Source: JAKQDH01 sp029558835
Lineage (GTDB): Bacteria; Planctomycetota; Phycisphaerae; UBA1845
DNA: 64,000 bases
Reading direction: 5' to 3'
Assembly (NCBI GenBank): GCA_035356615.1
Contig: DAOQSN010000020.1
Location: forward strand, 1-64,000
A program made the position numbers and the translations under genes. Positions 1 to 9,401 of the stretch are shown piece by piece (within the stretch, counting starts at the first letter, position 1; each line of letters opens with the position of its first letter). Under the pieces are notes generated by a model, which saw nothing but the letters and a program-made list of their open reading frames with translations, ran no database searches and was not told where the DNA came from.

Positions 1-94
1 CGTAGGCGAGGAATGGCGAATGGCGAAACCGCAGGACGGGCTTTGCCCGCTGCGGGAATAGCGAAGGAGGAAGGCAAGAAGAAGGCAAGAGGAA

Positions 95-169
95 GTGGCA
101 CGGGCGTCTCGCCCGGGTCGCCGCCGGTGTCTGGCCTGAGGCAGGCCACGGGCAAGACGCCCGTGCCAC
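95..169. repeat. 75-bp double-hairpin palindromic repeat
   Basis: The two ends are near-perfect inverted copies (GTGGCACGGGCGTCT at the left, AGACGCCCGTGCCAC at the right), each end can fold on itself, and a central TGGCCTG/CAGGCCA hairpin lies between them. This is a REPIN-like layout. The rest of 1-377 holds no convincing gene; 10-30 and 55-70 contain degenerate GGCGAAT/GAATAGC heptamers like those elsewhere in the window, and a TATAAA lies at 235-240 without a good -35. Confidence 0.6.
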
Positions 170-377
170 ACCCGCCATTCCGACTGACACGGATGTTCCG
201 CCCGTGCGTGTTCAGTGTCGCCAGGTTGCTGTGATATAAAGCAGAAGCTTACTTGCGCGATTCGTGAGTTCCCCGGGTCCACAGAACGTGAGCCACCCGT
301 TCGGAACCCGGGCTGCCCGTCTGCCCCGCTGCGACATTGACGCCGAGCGGGGGTTTGGCTATGCTCTGGCCGACGTG

Positions 378-450
378 GCCCCCATCGTCTAGTGGCCCAG
401 GATATCAGGTTCTCATCCTGAAGACAGGGGTTCGAGTCCCCTTGGGGGTG
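378..450 (+). tRNA. tRNA-Glu (anticodon CTC)
   Basis: A full cloverleaf can be drawn. The acceptor stem is GCCCCCA (378-384) with TGGGGGT (443-449, one G-U pair). The anticodon stem is TCAGG/CCTGA, with loop TTCTCAT placing CTC at 412-414. The T stem is AGGGG/CCCCT around TTCGAGT. The discriminator is G450 and CCA is not encoded. Confidence 0.95.
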
Positions 451-476
451 ATCGTGCGGATTTGCGGGAATGGCGA

Positions 477-509
477 TACCGGCGAGTGCACGTAAGTGCC
501 TCGCCGGTA
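477..509 (+). terminator. strong hairpin downstream of tRNA-Glu
   Basis: TACCGGCGAG (477-486) pairs with CTCGCCGGTA (500-509), and the stem continues inward as GCAC/GTGC around a GTAA tetraloop with one bulged T. It lies 26 nt after the tRNA, so it may end the tRNA transcript, but no T-run follows and it could instead be a repeat. Confidence 0.35.
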
Positions 510-530
510 AGTATTTACGGCGCCCAGCCG

Positions 531-570
531 AACCCCGCTTCCCCCTTGGGGAAGCGGGCGGGGTGAGGGG
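531..570. repeat. hairpin repeat of the CCCTCTCCC/GGGAGAGGG type (divergent copy)
   Basis: CCCGCTTCCCC and GGGGAAGCGGG form an 11-bp inverted repeat around TT, followed by GGGGTGAGGGG. The same layout, a hairpin then GGGGTGAGGG, recurs at 27046, 27145, 28423 and, reversed, near 56131. Confidence 0.5.
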
Positions 571-650
571 GCCTGGCCGCAACATGACACCTGCCCCGCC
601 CCCCTCCTGCTCGGGACGGAGGCGGCGTTAGAAGCCCTTAGGGTCAAACC

Positions 651-2855
651 GTGGGCGATTCCCACCGGCCCAACCCGTCGGTTCCGCGGCCCGCCGGCTC
701 CCGGTCAGGGGGACGGCCGGTTCTGCCGCTCCTCCTTCTGGCAACGACGGCCGTGCTGGCGGTCACCTCGTTGCTGGGCGACAGCATCACGTTCGACGAG
801 ATGAGCCACCTCACGTCCGGGCTGAGCTACCTCAAGACGGGGGACTTCCGGCTGGCCCCGGATCATCCGCCGCTGGCGAAGTTGTGGGCCGCGTTGCCGC
901 TGGCGGCGCTGGGTGCCCACTGGCCGGGGGCGTCGCCGAGCTGGCAGGCGGGGGCCACGTGGGAAATCGGCTGGCTGTGGTTTTATGGGGTGAACGACGG
1001 GGAGCGGCTGCTGGTCTTCGCGCGCTGCATGATGGTGGTCCTGCTGCTGGCGACGTGCTGGGCCGTCTACGCGACGGCCTGCCGGCTGCTGGGTCGATCG
1101 GCCGGGCTGCTGGCGCTGACGCTGGCGGCGCTGAGTCCGACGCTGCTGGCCCACGGGCGGCTAGTGACCACGGATCTGCCCCTGGCGCTGACGAGCACGC
1201 TGGTGCTGCTTACGTTCGCACGGCTCATGGAGCGCGTGACGGTCGGTCGCCTGGTTGCGTCAGCCGCGGCTTTGGCGGCTGCCAGCGTGACGAAGTTCTC
1301 CTGGCCGGTGGTGCTGCCGGCGTTGGCGGTAATGGTGGCCGTGGCTTGGCTGCGTTCGACGCCACTGGTTTGCGTAGTGCCGGGGATGCGGAGTGCGCCC
1401 GACCGCGGCGGTGCCGGCGTCGTGCTCGTAACCGGTCGCGGGGCACGTCTCGGCGTGCTGCTGGTTGTGGCCGTGCTGCTGGCGGCGGGTGTGTGGGCCG
1501 GTATCTGGACCTGCTACGGCTGGCGCTACAGCCCTTTTCGCGGGCCGGATGCCGACGGGGCTATGATGATCAGCCTCGAGAATGCCGGCGCTGCGACGCC
1601 GCGCAACATGGACGAAGCCTGGGAGGCGATTCTGCTCGATTGGGATGGTCAGCCGCAGCGCGGGCTCGTGGCTGAGTCTGTGCGCTGGGGGCGTGACCAC
1701 CATGCTTTGCCGGAGGCTTATCTATACGGGCTGGCCTATACTATTAAGAGCACGCGGCAGCGCTGGGGCTACCTGATGGGGGAGGTGTCCCTTAACGGGT
1801 GGTGGTACTACTTCCCGATCGCGTTTGCCATCAAGACCCCCATACCCACGCTGCTGCTTCTGGTTGTGGGGGTTGGTGCGCTGGCCGGGTGCTGCCGGAA
1901 TCCGCGCAGTTGGGCGCCGTTGGCAGACGGGCCGACGCAACGGGGTGGCATGGGCAAGTCCCGGCGCGCCGGGACCATGTCTTCTTCCGGCGTCGCGGGT
2001 GGCTCACCGTGCGACATGCCGGCGCCTTCGGCTTGGGCATGCCACCCGTCTGGTCCTGCAGGTGGCGCCATGAAGCTGCTGCGTGATCCGCTGCTTCTTG
2101 CCGGCCTGGCGGCCTTGGCGGTCACTTATGTTGCGTTGGCCCTGGACAGTCCGACCAACATCGGGCACCGTCACCTGTTGCCGCTGTACCCGATGCTGTT
2201 CGTGCTGGCGGGGGCGGCGGTTGCGTGGTGGGCGAGACTTTGGGGGCGCATCCTGATTGGCGTATGTGTGGTGTGGCTGGCGGCGGCCAGTCTGTGGATT
2301 CATCCGCATTACCTGAGTTACTTCAATGAGCTGATCGGCGGGCCGACACGGGGGCATCTGTATCTGGCCGACAGCAACGTGGATTGGGGGCAGGACCTCA
2401 AGCGTCTGGCGCGCTACGCGGCCAGGCAGGACACCGGGCCGATCAAGCTGGCGTATTTCGGCTCGGCGAATCCCTGTTACTATGGGTTCGTCTGCGAGAT
2501 GCTGCCCAGCACGCTGGCGTTCGGTCCGCCGGCGGTGCTGACAGCCGGGACGTACGTGGTGAGTGTGACGCAACTGCTGGGTGTATATGACCCGATGATC
2601 CGGGATGAGTACTGGACGCCGCAGCGCGTGGAGGAATACCGGCGTTTGCAGCAGGCGGCCGCCTCGGAGGCGTCGGGCAGCGCTATGACTGAGGATCAGT
2701 TGCGCGGGGTGGCACCGCTGAGTGAGCACGAGACGCTGCGGCGCGCCCGCTTGCTCAATCGCCTGCAACACCGCCGCCCGGACGACCGGGTCGGCTACTC
2801 ACTGTTTGTGTATCGACTGTCGCAGGCCGACGTGGAGACGTTGACCGCGCCGTGA
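651..2855 (+). CDS. membrane glycosyltransferase, PMT/GT39-like
   Basis: This is a 734-residue polytopic membrane protein starting at GTG. After the first membrane segment it carries FDEMSHLTSG and then DHPPLAK, the periplasmic-loop acidic motif typical of phospholipid-carrier-dependent glycosyl/mannosyltransferases. Near the C-terminus, NIGHRHLLPLYP and YFNELIGGP match planctomycete relatives. It probably moves a sugar from a lipid carrier to an acceptor on the outer face of the membrane; donor and acceptor cannot be read from the sequence. Residues about 432-466, in a loop between membrane segments, are encoded by a 103-bp palindromic repeat (1944-2046), and the reading frame stays open through it. 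A second copy of the same repeat lies 32 nt after the stop. Confidence 0.8.
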   Translation: MGDSHRPNPSVPRPAGSRSGGRPVLPLLLLATTAVLAVTSLLGDSITFDEMSHLTSGLSYLKTGDFRLAPDHPPLAKLWAALPLAALGAHWPGASPSWQAGATWEIGWLWFYGVNDGERLLVFARCMMVVLLLATCWAVYATACRLLGRSAGLLALTLAALSPTLLAHGRLVTTDLPLALTSTLVLLTFARLMERVTVGRLVASAAALAAASVTKFSWPVVLPALAVMVAVAWLRSTPLVCVVPGMRSAPDRGGAGVVLVTGRGARLGVLLVVAVLLAAGVWAGIWTCYGWRYSPFRGPDADGAMMISLENAGAATPRNMDEAWEAILLDWDGQPQRGLVAESVRWGRDHHALPEAYLYGLAYTIKSTRQRWGYLMGEVSLNGWWYYFPIAFAIKTPIPTLLLLVVGVGALAGCCRNPRSWAPLADGPTQRGGMGKSRRAGTMSSSGVAGGSPCDMPAPSAWACHPSGPAGGAMKLLRDPLLLAGLAALAVTYVALALDSPTNIGHRHLLPLYPMLFVLAGAAVAWWARLWGRILIGVCVVWLAAASLWIHPHYLSYFNELIGGPTRGHLYLADSNVDWGQDLKRLARYAARQDTGPIKLAYFGSANPCYYGFVCEMLPSTLAFGPPAVLTAGTYVVSVTQLLGVYDPMIRDEYWTPQRVEEYRRLQQAAASEASGSAMTEDQLRGVAPLSEHETLRRARLLNRLQHRRPDDRVGYSLFVYRLSQADVETLTAP
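1944..2046 (-). repeat. palindromic element A, copy 1, inside a coding sequence
   Basis: The element begins GGTGGCATGGGCAAG and ends CTTGGGCATGCCACC. Its right 32 nt are the exact reverse complement of the left end of copy 2 (2888-2983), so it is inverted relative to copies 2 and 3. It adds a Gly/Ser/Pro-rich stretch to the glycosyltransferase loop. Confidence 0.8.
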
Positions 2856-2887
2856 GTGCACAGGTCCTTGCCAAGAGGTGCTGGCAG

Positions 2888-2983
2888 GGTGGCATGCCCA
2901 AGCCGAAGGCGCCGGCAGGCTGTGGGAGGAAACATCGTTCGTGTGCGGGAAAGCATGGCGGCGCTGCGCTTGGCCATGCCACC
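2888..2983 (+). repeat. palindromic element A, copy 2
   Basis: This 96-bp intergenic element lies between the convergent glycosyltransferase and fpg genes. The left end is GGTGGCATGCCCAAGCCGAA and the right end is GCGCTTGGCCATGCCACC. It is closely similar along its length to copy 3 at 51977. Confidence 0.8.
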
Positions 2984-3024
2984 CGCCTGAAAGGTGGTGC
3001 GTGCCCTGTGCTTTCTGAATTCCG

Positions 3025-3059
3025 CATTCTCCATTCTGCATTCTTCATTCTTCATTCTG
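3025..3059. repeat. heptameric tandem repeat, CATTCTN x5
   Basis: Five consecutive 7-mers CATTCT(C/G/T/T/G), preceded by a degenerate AATTCCG unit. The repeat runs into the 3' end of fpg, whose TGA stop (complement of 3052-3054) lies within it. Confidence 0.85.
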
Positions 3060-3885
3060 CCTTCGTCTTCCGCGTTTGGCAGCGGGGGCAGAAGAAGGTC
3101 GAGCGGCCGACGAGGCGGATGCGTTCGATCGGAGTGCCGCACTTGTGGCACGGCTGGTCGCGGCGCTGATAGACGCGCAGGCGGGCGTAGAAGGCGCCGG
3201 TGTCGCCGGTGGGCGTGCGGTAGTCGAGGAACGTGGTGCCGCCGTAGCGGATCGAGCGACGAAGCACCGACTTGATCGCGCGGAGCAGCCGGGCGGCCGC
3301 GGGAGCGTCGAGCAGGCGGGCCGGCGTGCGCGGGTGAATGCCGGCCGCGTGGAGGGCCTCGTCGCAGTAGATGTTACCCAAGCCCGCGATGATGCTCTGA
3401 TCGAGGAGCAGCGACTTGATCGGGCGTTGGCGCTTGAGCAGGGCGGCGAAGGTCGGTGGCGCAAGTTCGAGCGGTTCGGGGCCCAGCCGGCCGAGCGCGG
3501 GGTCGTCGGCGTGCTCGGGGCGCGTGATACACCAGAGGTCGCCGAAGCGGCGGACGTCACGGAAACGCAGTTCCTCATCAGTCTCGCGGAACCACATGCG
3601 CAGATGGACGTGGCGATCCACAGATGCAGCGGGCGGGGAAACGAGCAGCCGTCCGGTCATCCCGAGCCGCACGATGAACGTACAGGCCGGGTCGAACGTG
3701 AAGACGACTCGTTTCGCCCGGCGCGTAACCGATACGACGCGCCGACCCGTCAGCGTACGGTTCAGCGGCCGGCGATCGCCGTGCAGCAGCTCCCGCCGGC
3801 GCAGCGCCACACGTGCCACGGTCTTGCCTGCCAGTTGGGTGTGCAGGATCCGGGCGATGGTCTCTGCTTCCGGCAGTTCAGGCAT
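3052..3885 (-). CDS. mutM: formamidopyrimidine-DNA glycosylase (Fpg/MutM)
   Basis: A 277-residue base-excision repair enzyme that removes oxidised purines such as 8-oxoguanine and nicks the AP site. The start is fixed by MPELPEAE, because Pro2 and Glu3 are the catalytic N-terminus after Met removal. The helix-two-turn-helix segment contains GLGNIYCDEAL, and the C-terminal zinc finger has two CxxC pairs (CHKC and CPRC). Length is normal for the family. It is the last of three genes read leftward, 28 nt after a POT transporter. Its last codons and stop are shared with a heptamer repeat, so the extreme C-terminus may have been altered by repeat growth. Confidence 0.95.
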   Translation of the reverse strand: MPELPEAETIARILHTQLAGKTVARVALRRRELLHGDRRPLNRTLTGRRVVSVTRRAKRVVFTFDPACTFIVRLGMTGRLLVSPPAASVDRHVHLRMWFRETDEELRFRDVRRFGDLWCITRPEHADDPALGRLGPEPLELAPPTFAALLKRQRPIKSLLLDQSIIAGLGNIYCDEALHAAGIHPRTPARLLDAPAAARLLRAIKSVLRRSIRYGGTTFLDYRTPTGDTGAFYARLRVYQRRDQPCHKCGTPIERIRLVGRSTFFCPRCQTRKTKAE

Positions 3886-3913
3886 GGCAAGCGTGCCGAC
3901 GCACAACGCTGGG

Positions 3914-5473
<1,560 letters not shown>

Positions 5474-5582
5474 GACTACATTCTCCCGGTGTCCTGTACG
5501 CCGGCTGTCAGGGGCGTATCCGCGGCCGCACGTCATCGTGGTCCGGTCGGGCTCCTGAAGCCGCCGACGGCACGTTCATGGT

Positions 5583-7274
5583 TCATGTCTGAGCGGGCGC
5601 TGTCTCCTCACCATTGACCACTCGGACGTGCCGAGTGGCCACGTAGAACAGGATCATGCCGATGGTTCCCGCCAGCCCGAGTGCCCCCAAGTACAGCCAC
5701 ACGCGGTAGGGGTGATACGCGTTCCAGAGCAGTAACCGGGCGTCGCTCATGGCCTTTGCGGGGGCTGGCTGCAACTCCGTCGAATACAGGTCCCGCATCC
5801 GGGTGACCACCTGGTCCGCGGGCAGCCCCTCCACCTGGATGGCGGTCCAGCGGGTCTGCACGGTCGCGGCTACGTCCTTGGCCGAGGCACCGTCGACCAG
5901 CCGCGCCAGCATGCCCAGAGCCTCGCCCTTGGGCAGTTGCTGCCGGTTGTCCGCAAACTCACGGGTCATCATGGCCTGGTCGACGAGATACCGTCGGGCG
6001 AGGGTGTCGATGTTCGACAAGTCCTCATACAGGTAGCCGCCCACCGAGCTGCCCAACGCCCAGCCGATGGCGAAGGGGATGTTCGAGTAGCCCATATACA
6101 GGGCCTTCTTGTCCTTTGGGGCGATCAGGCCCACGTAGGCACTGAACGTCGGGCTGCACGCCATCTCGCCGATCGAAAACACGAAGATCATGATCGCACA
6201 AACCACGCCGATCTGCGTCATGCCCGCGCCGACGAAGCCGACCAGCGAGATGACCATGCCGACGATCATGGCTGCGACCTTGTGAATCTTGCGCACAATC
6301 CACGAGATCACGAGGACCAGCGCGATGATCGCCCAAGCGTCGATGTTGATCATGATCTCGGGCTTGGTCTGCCCGTTCTCCAGGACCCAGCTCGAACGTA
6401 TCCAGCCGAAGAGGCCGGCCACGTCCGACGTGTCCACCCACTCCTCGATGAAGTTGGGCAACAGGTCCCAAAGCTGCATGAACATGAGCCAGAAGCAGGA
6501 AAAGATCAGCAGGAACACGACCAGGCGGAGGTCCTTGAAGATCGTGAAGATGGACGAGAAGAACACGCCGAAAGGTCCCTTCTGTTTCTCGCCCACCGGG
6601 CGCGGCGCCTTCTCCGGCTCACGGTAGAGCAAGAAACAGGGCAGGAAGTTGCAGAGCGTGACGATGGCCGCCCCGTAGAAGACGTAGTTCCAGTTGATCT
6701 CCCCGCGCAGCTCGGCCGCCGCCATTGGGGCCAACGCGCCGCCAATGTTCACTGCCCAGTAGAACACGCCCCACCCTAGTGACGAAGTCTCCTCCGTCGT
6801 GGTCCTGGCGATGGTGCCGTGGACCGGGGGCTTGAAGATGGCCGTGCCCAACGCCACCATGCAGGCGGCTGCGAAGAACACCCAGAAGCCCACCTCCGGC
6901 CCTCCCCCCCAGCCGCCCGCCACGAGGTGATCCGTGATGGGTTTGGACAGGGCCATCCCCGAGTAGCCGATGGCGTTGATGACGAATGCCGCGGCCAAGC
7001 TGCGGCGGTAGCCGTAGCGCTCCGTGTATCCGCCCGACACCATCGGAACGATGCACTGAATGAGTGCCCACCAGAAGTAGATCCAGCCCTTGTCCGTGTA
7101 GCTCAGCCCCAGGCCGTTGCGGTTGGACTCGGCCACCAGGTAGAGCGGGGCGATGGCTCGGGAGCCGAAGAACGCCAGCCGCTCGAACATCTCCATCAGG
7201 TTGGCGAACCAGAAGTTGGCCGGTAGCCCGGCGACCTGCTCCCAGAAGCTGGCTTTCCTCTCGGCTGCGGGCAT
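5583..7274 (-). CDS. MFS transporter, POT-like peptide transporter
   Basis: A 563-residue polytopic transporter. The N-terminal segment WFANLMEMFERLAFFGSRA keeps the ExxER-type motif of POT transporters, less perfectly than its downstream neighbour. A soluble insert of about 110 residues rich in charged and polar residues precedes the last membrane segment. The start is ATG 7274, with AGGAGA 7 nt upstream; a longer in-frame extension to 7418 looks non-coding. It is probably co-transcribed with the POT transporter 109 nt downstream, giving a tandem pair likely specialised for different peptides. Confidence 0.8.
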   Translation of the reverse strand: MPAAERKASFWEQVAGLPANFWFANLMEMFERLAFFGSRAIAPLYLVAESNRNGLGLSYTDKGWIYFWWALIQCIVPMVSGGYTERYGYRRSLAAAFVINAIGYSGMALSKPITDHLVAGGWGGGPEVGFWVFFAAACMVALGTAIFKPPVHGTIARTTTEETSSLGWGVFYWAVNIGGALAPMAAAELRGEINWNYVFYGAAIVTLCNFLPCFLLYREPEKAPRPVGEKQKGPFGVFFSSIFTIFKDLRLVVFLLIFSCFWLMFMQLWDLLPNFIEEWVDTSDVAGLFGWIRSSWVLENGQTKPEIMINIDAWAIIALVLVISWIVRKIHKVAAMIVGMVISLVGFVGAGMTQIGVVCAIMIFVFSIGEMACSPTFSAYVGLIAPKDKKALYMGYSNIPFAIGWALGSSVGGYLYEDLSNIDTLARRYLVDQAMMTREFADNRQQLPKGEALGMLARLVDGASAKDVAATVQTRWTAIQVEGLPADQVVTRMRDLYSTELQPAPAKAMSDARLLLWNAYHPYRVWLYLGALGLAGTIGMILFYVATRHVRVVNGEETAPAQT

Positions 7275-7564
7275 CGGTGTCTCCTGCGCGAGGATCGGGT
7301 ACCTGCGCGAGTGCACGGCCGCAGGCAGCACCCGGCCGGTCGCCGGGGTACTGCCGAGTTCGGTGGGGATTCGGGCGTCCCCCCTCAACAGAGGGGCGTC
7401 CGTGACCGCGGCGACCACTATAGCGGGTAGGGGCCGGGGCAGGGAAGGGCCGCCCCGGGGCCGCCGTGTGCCACTGCTGCCATGCAGTGGTTTCGGTGCC
7501 CCCGGGCCCCGATGTGGGTTCAGCCTGCCTCGCGGGCCCGGCTCTCAGCGCTGCCGGCGTCCTT

Positions 7565-7630
7565 CATTCGCTATTCGCTCTTCGCCATTTGCTATTCCCC
7601 GCTGCCCTCTCGCTCCCGCTCGGGCTCGGA
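7565..7630. repeat. heptameric tandem repeat next to a CGAGCCCGAGCGGGAGCGAG palindrome
   Basis: 7565-7599 holds five 7-mers: CATTCGC, TATTCGC, TCTTCGC, CATTTGC and TATTCCC. 7606-7630 is the short palindrome family C, read here as CTCGCTCCCGCTCGGGCTCG. Together they fill most of the 419-nt gap between the divergent transporter and methyltransferase genes; I see no gene in it. Confidence 0.75.
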
Positions 7631-7693
7631 TGCCGGTGCCTGTCCGGCGAAGGGGGGCTTGACTTTCTTGCCCAAGTCCTCAGGTTGTCACGG

Positions 7694-8455
7694 ATGGACC
7701 TCCAAGACCGGTCAGTTCCGGGGCCTCTGTTCGAGGTTGTCGACGGGCAGGAACGCTACCGCGGGCTGCCGGTCGTACGCACGTCGATCGCATTGGGCGG
7801 GCACACCTTTCAGCTTGCGGTGCTCGAAGACGCTGCGGACCTGCTCGACCACCCGGACTACGCCCGCCGCTTCCTGGAGGACAACATGGCTCCTTACGGG
7901 GTAGAGCTGTGGCCCTCGGCCGTCATGCTGGCGGGCCACGTGCTGGCGGGCGAGCCGGGGGCGGGGCGGTCGGCCCTGGAGCTGGGTTGCGGGCTGGGGC
8001 TGGTGGCGATGGCGGCCACGCTGCACGGGTGGAGGGTGCTGGCCACCGACCACGAGGAGACCGCCCTGCAGTTCGGCCGGTACCACTCGGAACTCAACGG
8101 CATCGCGGTGGCGGGTTGGGAGCGGCTTGACTGGCGGCAGCCGCCGGGCGGGCAGCGGTTCGACCGCATCTTCGCTGCGGACGTGTTGTACGAAGGTGTC
8201 AATCACGCGCCGATTTTGCAGTGCATCGCGGCCCTGCTGGCCCCAAGCGGCGAGGCTCTGATTGCCGACCCGCGTCGCGGCGTGGCCGATCGGTTCGAGA
8301 TGCTGGCCGTCGAGCACGGCTTCGCGGTGGAGGTCGTTCCGGCATGCGCCGCCGGTCCCAACGGCAAGGATGTCCAGGGTCGAATCTTCGTGCTGCGCCC
8401 GGCGGGTGGCCCAGGTCATCTGGGTGGCCCAGGTCCTTTGGACCTGGGGGACTGA
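7694..8455 (+). CDS. class I SAM-dependent methyltransferase (METTL21/NNMT-like)
   Basis: A 253-residue protein with a Rossmann methyltransferase fold. The SAM-binding motif I is LELGCGLGLVAMAA, followed by the acidic motif II in VLATDHEE and DRIFAADVLYE as motif IV. It resembles the methyltransferase-16/METTL21-type protein methyltransferases; the substrate is unknown. The start at ATG 7694 is chosen because the open frame upstream runs through repeats. The last 17 or so codons (GPGHLGGPGPL) are encoded by a duplicated GGTGGCCCAGGTC unit that ends in a hairpin, so this tail is probably acquired. Confidence 0.75.
   Translation: MDLQDRSVPGPLFEVVDGQERYRGLPVVRTSIALGGHTFQLAVLEDAADLLDHPDYARRFLEDNMAPYGVELWPSAVMLAGHVLAGEPGAGRSALELGCGLGLVAMAATLHGWRVLATDHEETALQFGRYHSELNGIAVAGWERLDWRQPPGGQRFDRIFAADVLYEGVNHAPILQCIAALLAPSGEALIADPRRGVADRFEMLAVEHGFAVEVVPACAAGPNGKDVQGRIFVLRPAGGPGHLGGPGPLDLGD
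8401..8448. terminator. duplicated GGTGGCCCAGGTC unit ending in a perfect hairpin
   Basis: Two copies of GGTGGCCCAGGTC lie in tandem, and the second forms CCCAGGTCC-TTT-GGACCTGGG (8428-8448), a 9-bp perfect stem. It sits at the end of the methyltransferase gene, 24 nt from the end of the convergent endonuclease V gene, so it could act as a two-way terminator. It is also coding. Confidence 0.4.
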
Positions 8456-8471
8456 TGAACGCCGCGCGCTC

Positions 8472-9161
8472 TCAGGCCGTCCGTGCCCGCGCCACCAGTT
8501 GATCCGCCAGCCGCGTCGGCTCCGGCACGCGGCAGCCCGCCCCGGCAATGAGGACGAGTTCCACGGCCGTCTCCAGACAGACGCGGTGCCCGATACTGAC
8601 GTAGATCGGCTTGACCCGGTCGCGCGTGCGGACGACCGCGCCGATGACTTCGCCGTCGTGGAGCAGGGGAGTAGTGGCCCCGCGCAACGGACCGGGTTCC
8701 GCGTGCTCGCCGATGAGCCGGCTCTTGGCGACGCCCACGCTAGGCCGGTCCAGCAGCACGCCCATATGAGAGGCCAGCCCGAAGCGGCGCGGATGCGCCA
8801 GCCCCTGGCCGTCAAAGAGGAACGCATCCGGCTCGCAGCGCAGCTTGCGCAACGCCGCGAGCAGCGCCGGTCCTTCGCGGAACGTGAGCAGCCCCGGCAC
8901 GTAGGGGAAGCGCACCGGTCGCCGGGCAACGTGTTGTTCCACGATACTATGAGTAGGTACCTCCCACACCACGACGCCGGCCACACACTCGCTGCCGTCT
9001 TCGCTGAACGCCAGATCGGCGCCGGCAAGCAGACGCGGTGCGCGGACTGCCCCGGCGCGGACGACGCGCTCGCGCAGGCGCTCCTGGAGCAGGCGGGCCT
9101 GCTGCGGGGAGACCGACCAGCGATGGAGGCAACGGGGAATACGCACGGTCGTAATCTGCAC
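8472..9161 (-). CDS. nfi: endonuclease V (deoxyinosine 3' endonuclease)
   Basis: A 229-residue repair nuclease that cuts the second phosphodiester bond 3' of deoxyinosine. Family motifs appear in order: GADLAF with the first metal-binding Asp, YVPGLLTFREGPALL with the conserved Glu, LFDGQGLAHPRRFGLASHMG, and GVAKSRL. Length matches bacterial Nfi. It is convergent with the methyltransferase gene (16 nt apart). An inverted pair of heptamer repeats lies 38 nt upstream of the start, where the promoter would be expected. Confidence 0.93.
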   Translation of the reverse strand: MQITTVRIPRCLHRWSVSPQQARLLQERLRERVVRAGAVRAPRLLAGADLAFSEDGSECVAGVVVWEVPTHSIVEQHVARRPVRFPYVPGLLTFREGPALLAALRKLRCEPDAFLFDGQGLAHPRRFGLASHMGVLLDRPSVGVAKSRLIGEHAEPGPLRGATTPLLHDGEVIGAVVRTRDRVKPIYVSIGHRVCLETAVELVLIAGAGCRVPEPTRLADQLVARARTA

Positions 9162-9198
9162 AACTCTGTAGGCTTCGCTGACGGATAGGTACCTCCGA

Positions 9199-9280
9199 AA
9201 TGCAGAATGAAGAAGGCAGAATGCAGAAAGGGCCTTGCAGGCACTCCGCTTTCTGCATTCTTAATTCTGCATTCTGCATT
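9199..9280. repeat. inverted pair of heptamer arrays (CATTCTG type)
   Basis: The right arm (9249-9280) holds CATTCTT, AATTCTG, CATTCTG and CATTCG in tandem. The left arm (9199-9230) holds the same type of units in reverse complement. The arms can form a long imperfect hairpin. They lie between endonuclease V and the prolyl oligopeptidase gene; 9281-9401 carries further short inverted repeats (GCGGGCTTGCGCCCGC) and no gene. Confidence 0.8.
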
Positions 9281-9401
9281 CGTGCTCCGCGGACTTGCGC
9301 CCGCAGACGTACCTGGGTCTCGCCAGGGCCCGCCCACGGATTCGATGCCCGCCGACTGATCGTGTCCGCGGGCTTGCGCCCGCGGCTCTGATGCCCGCGC
9401 G

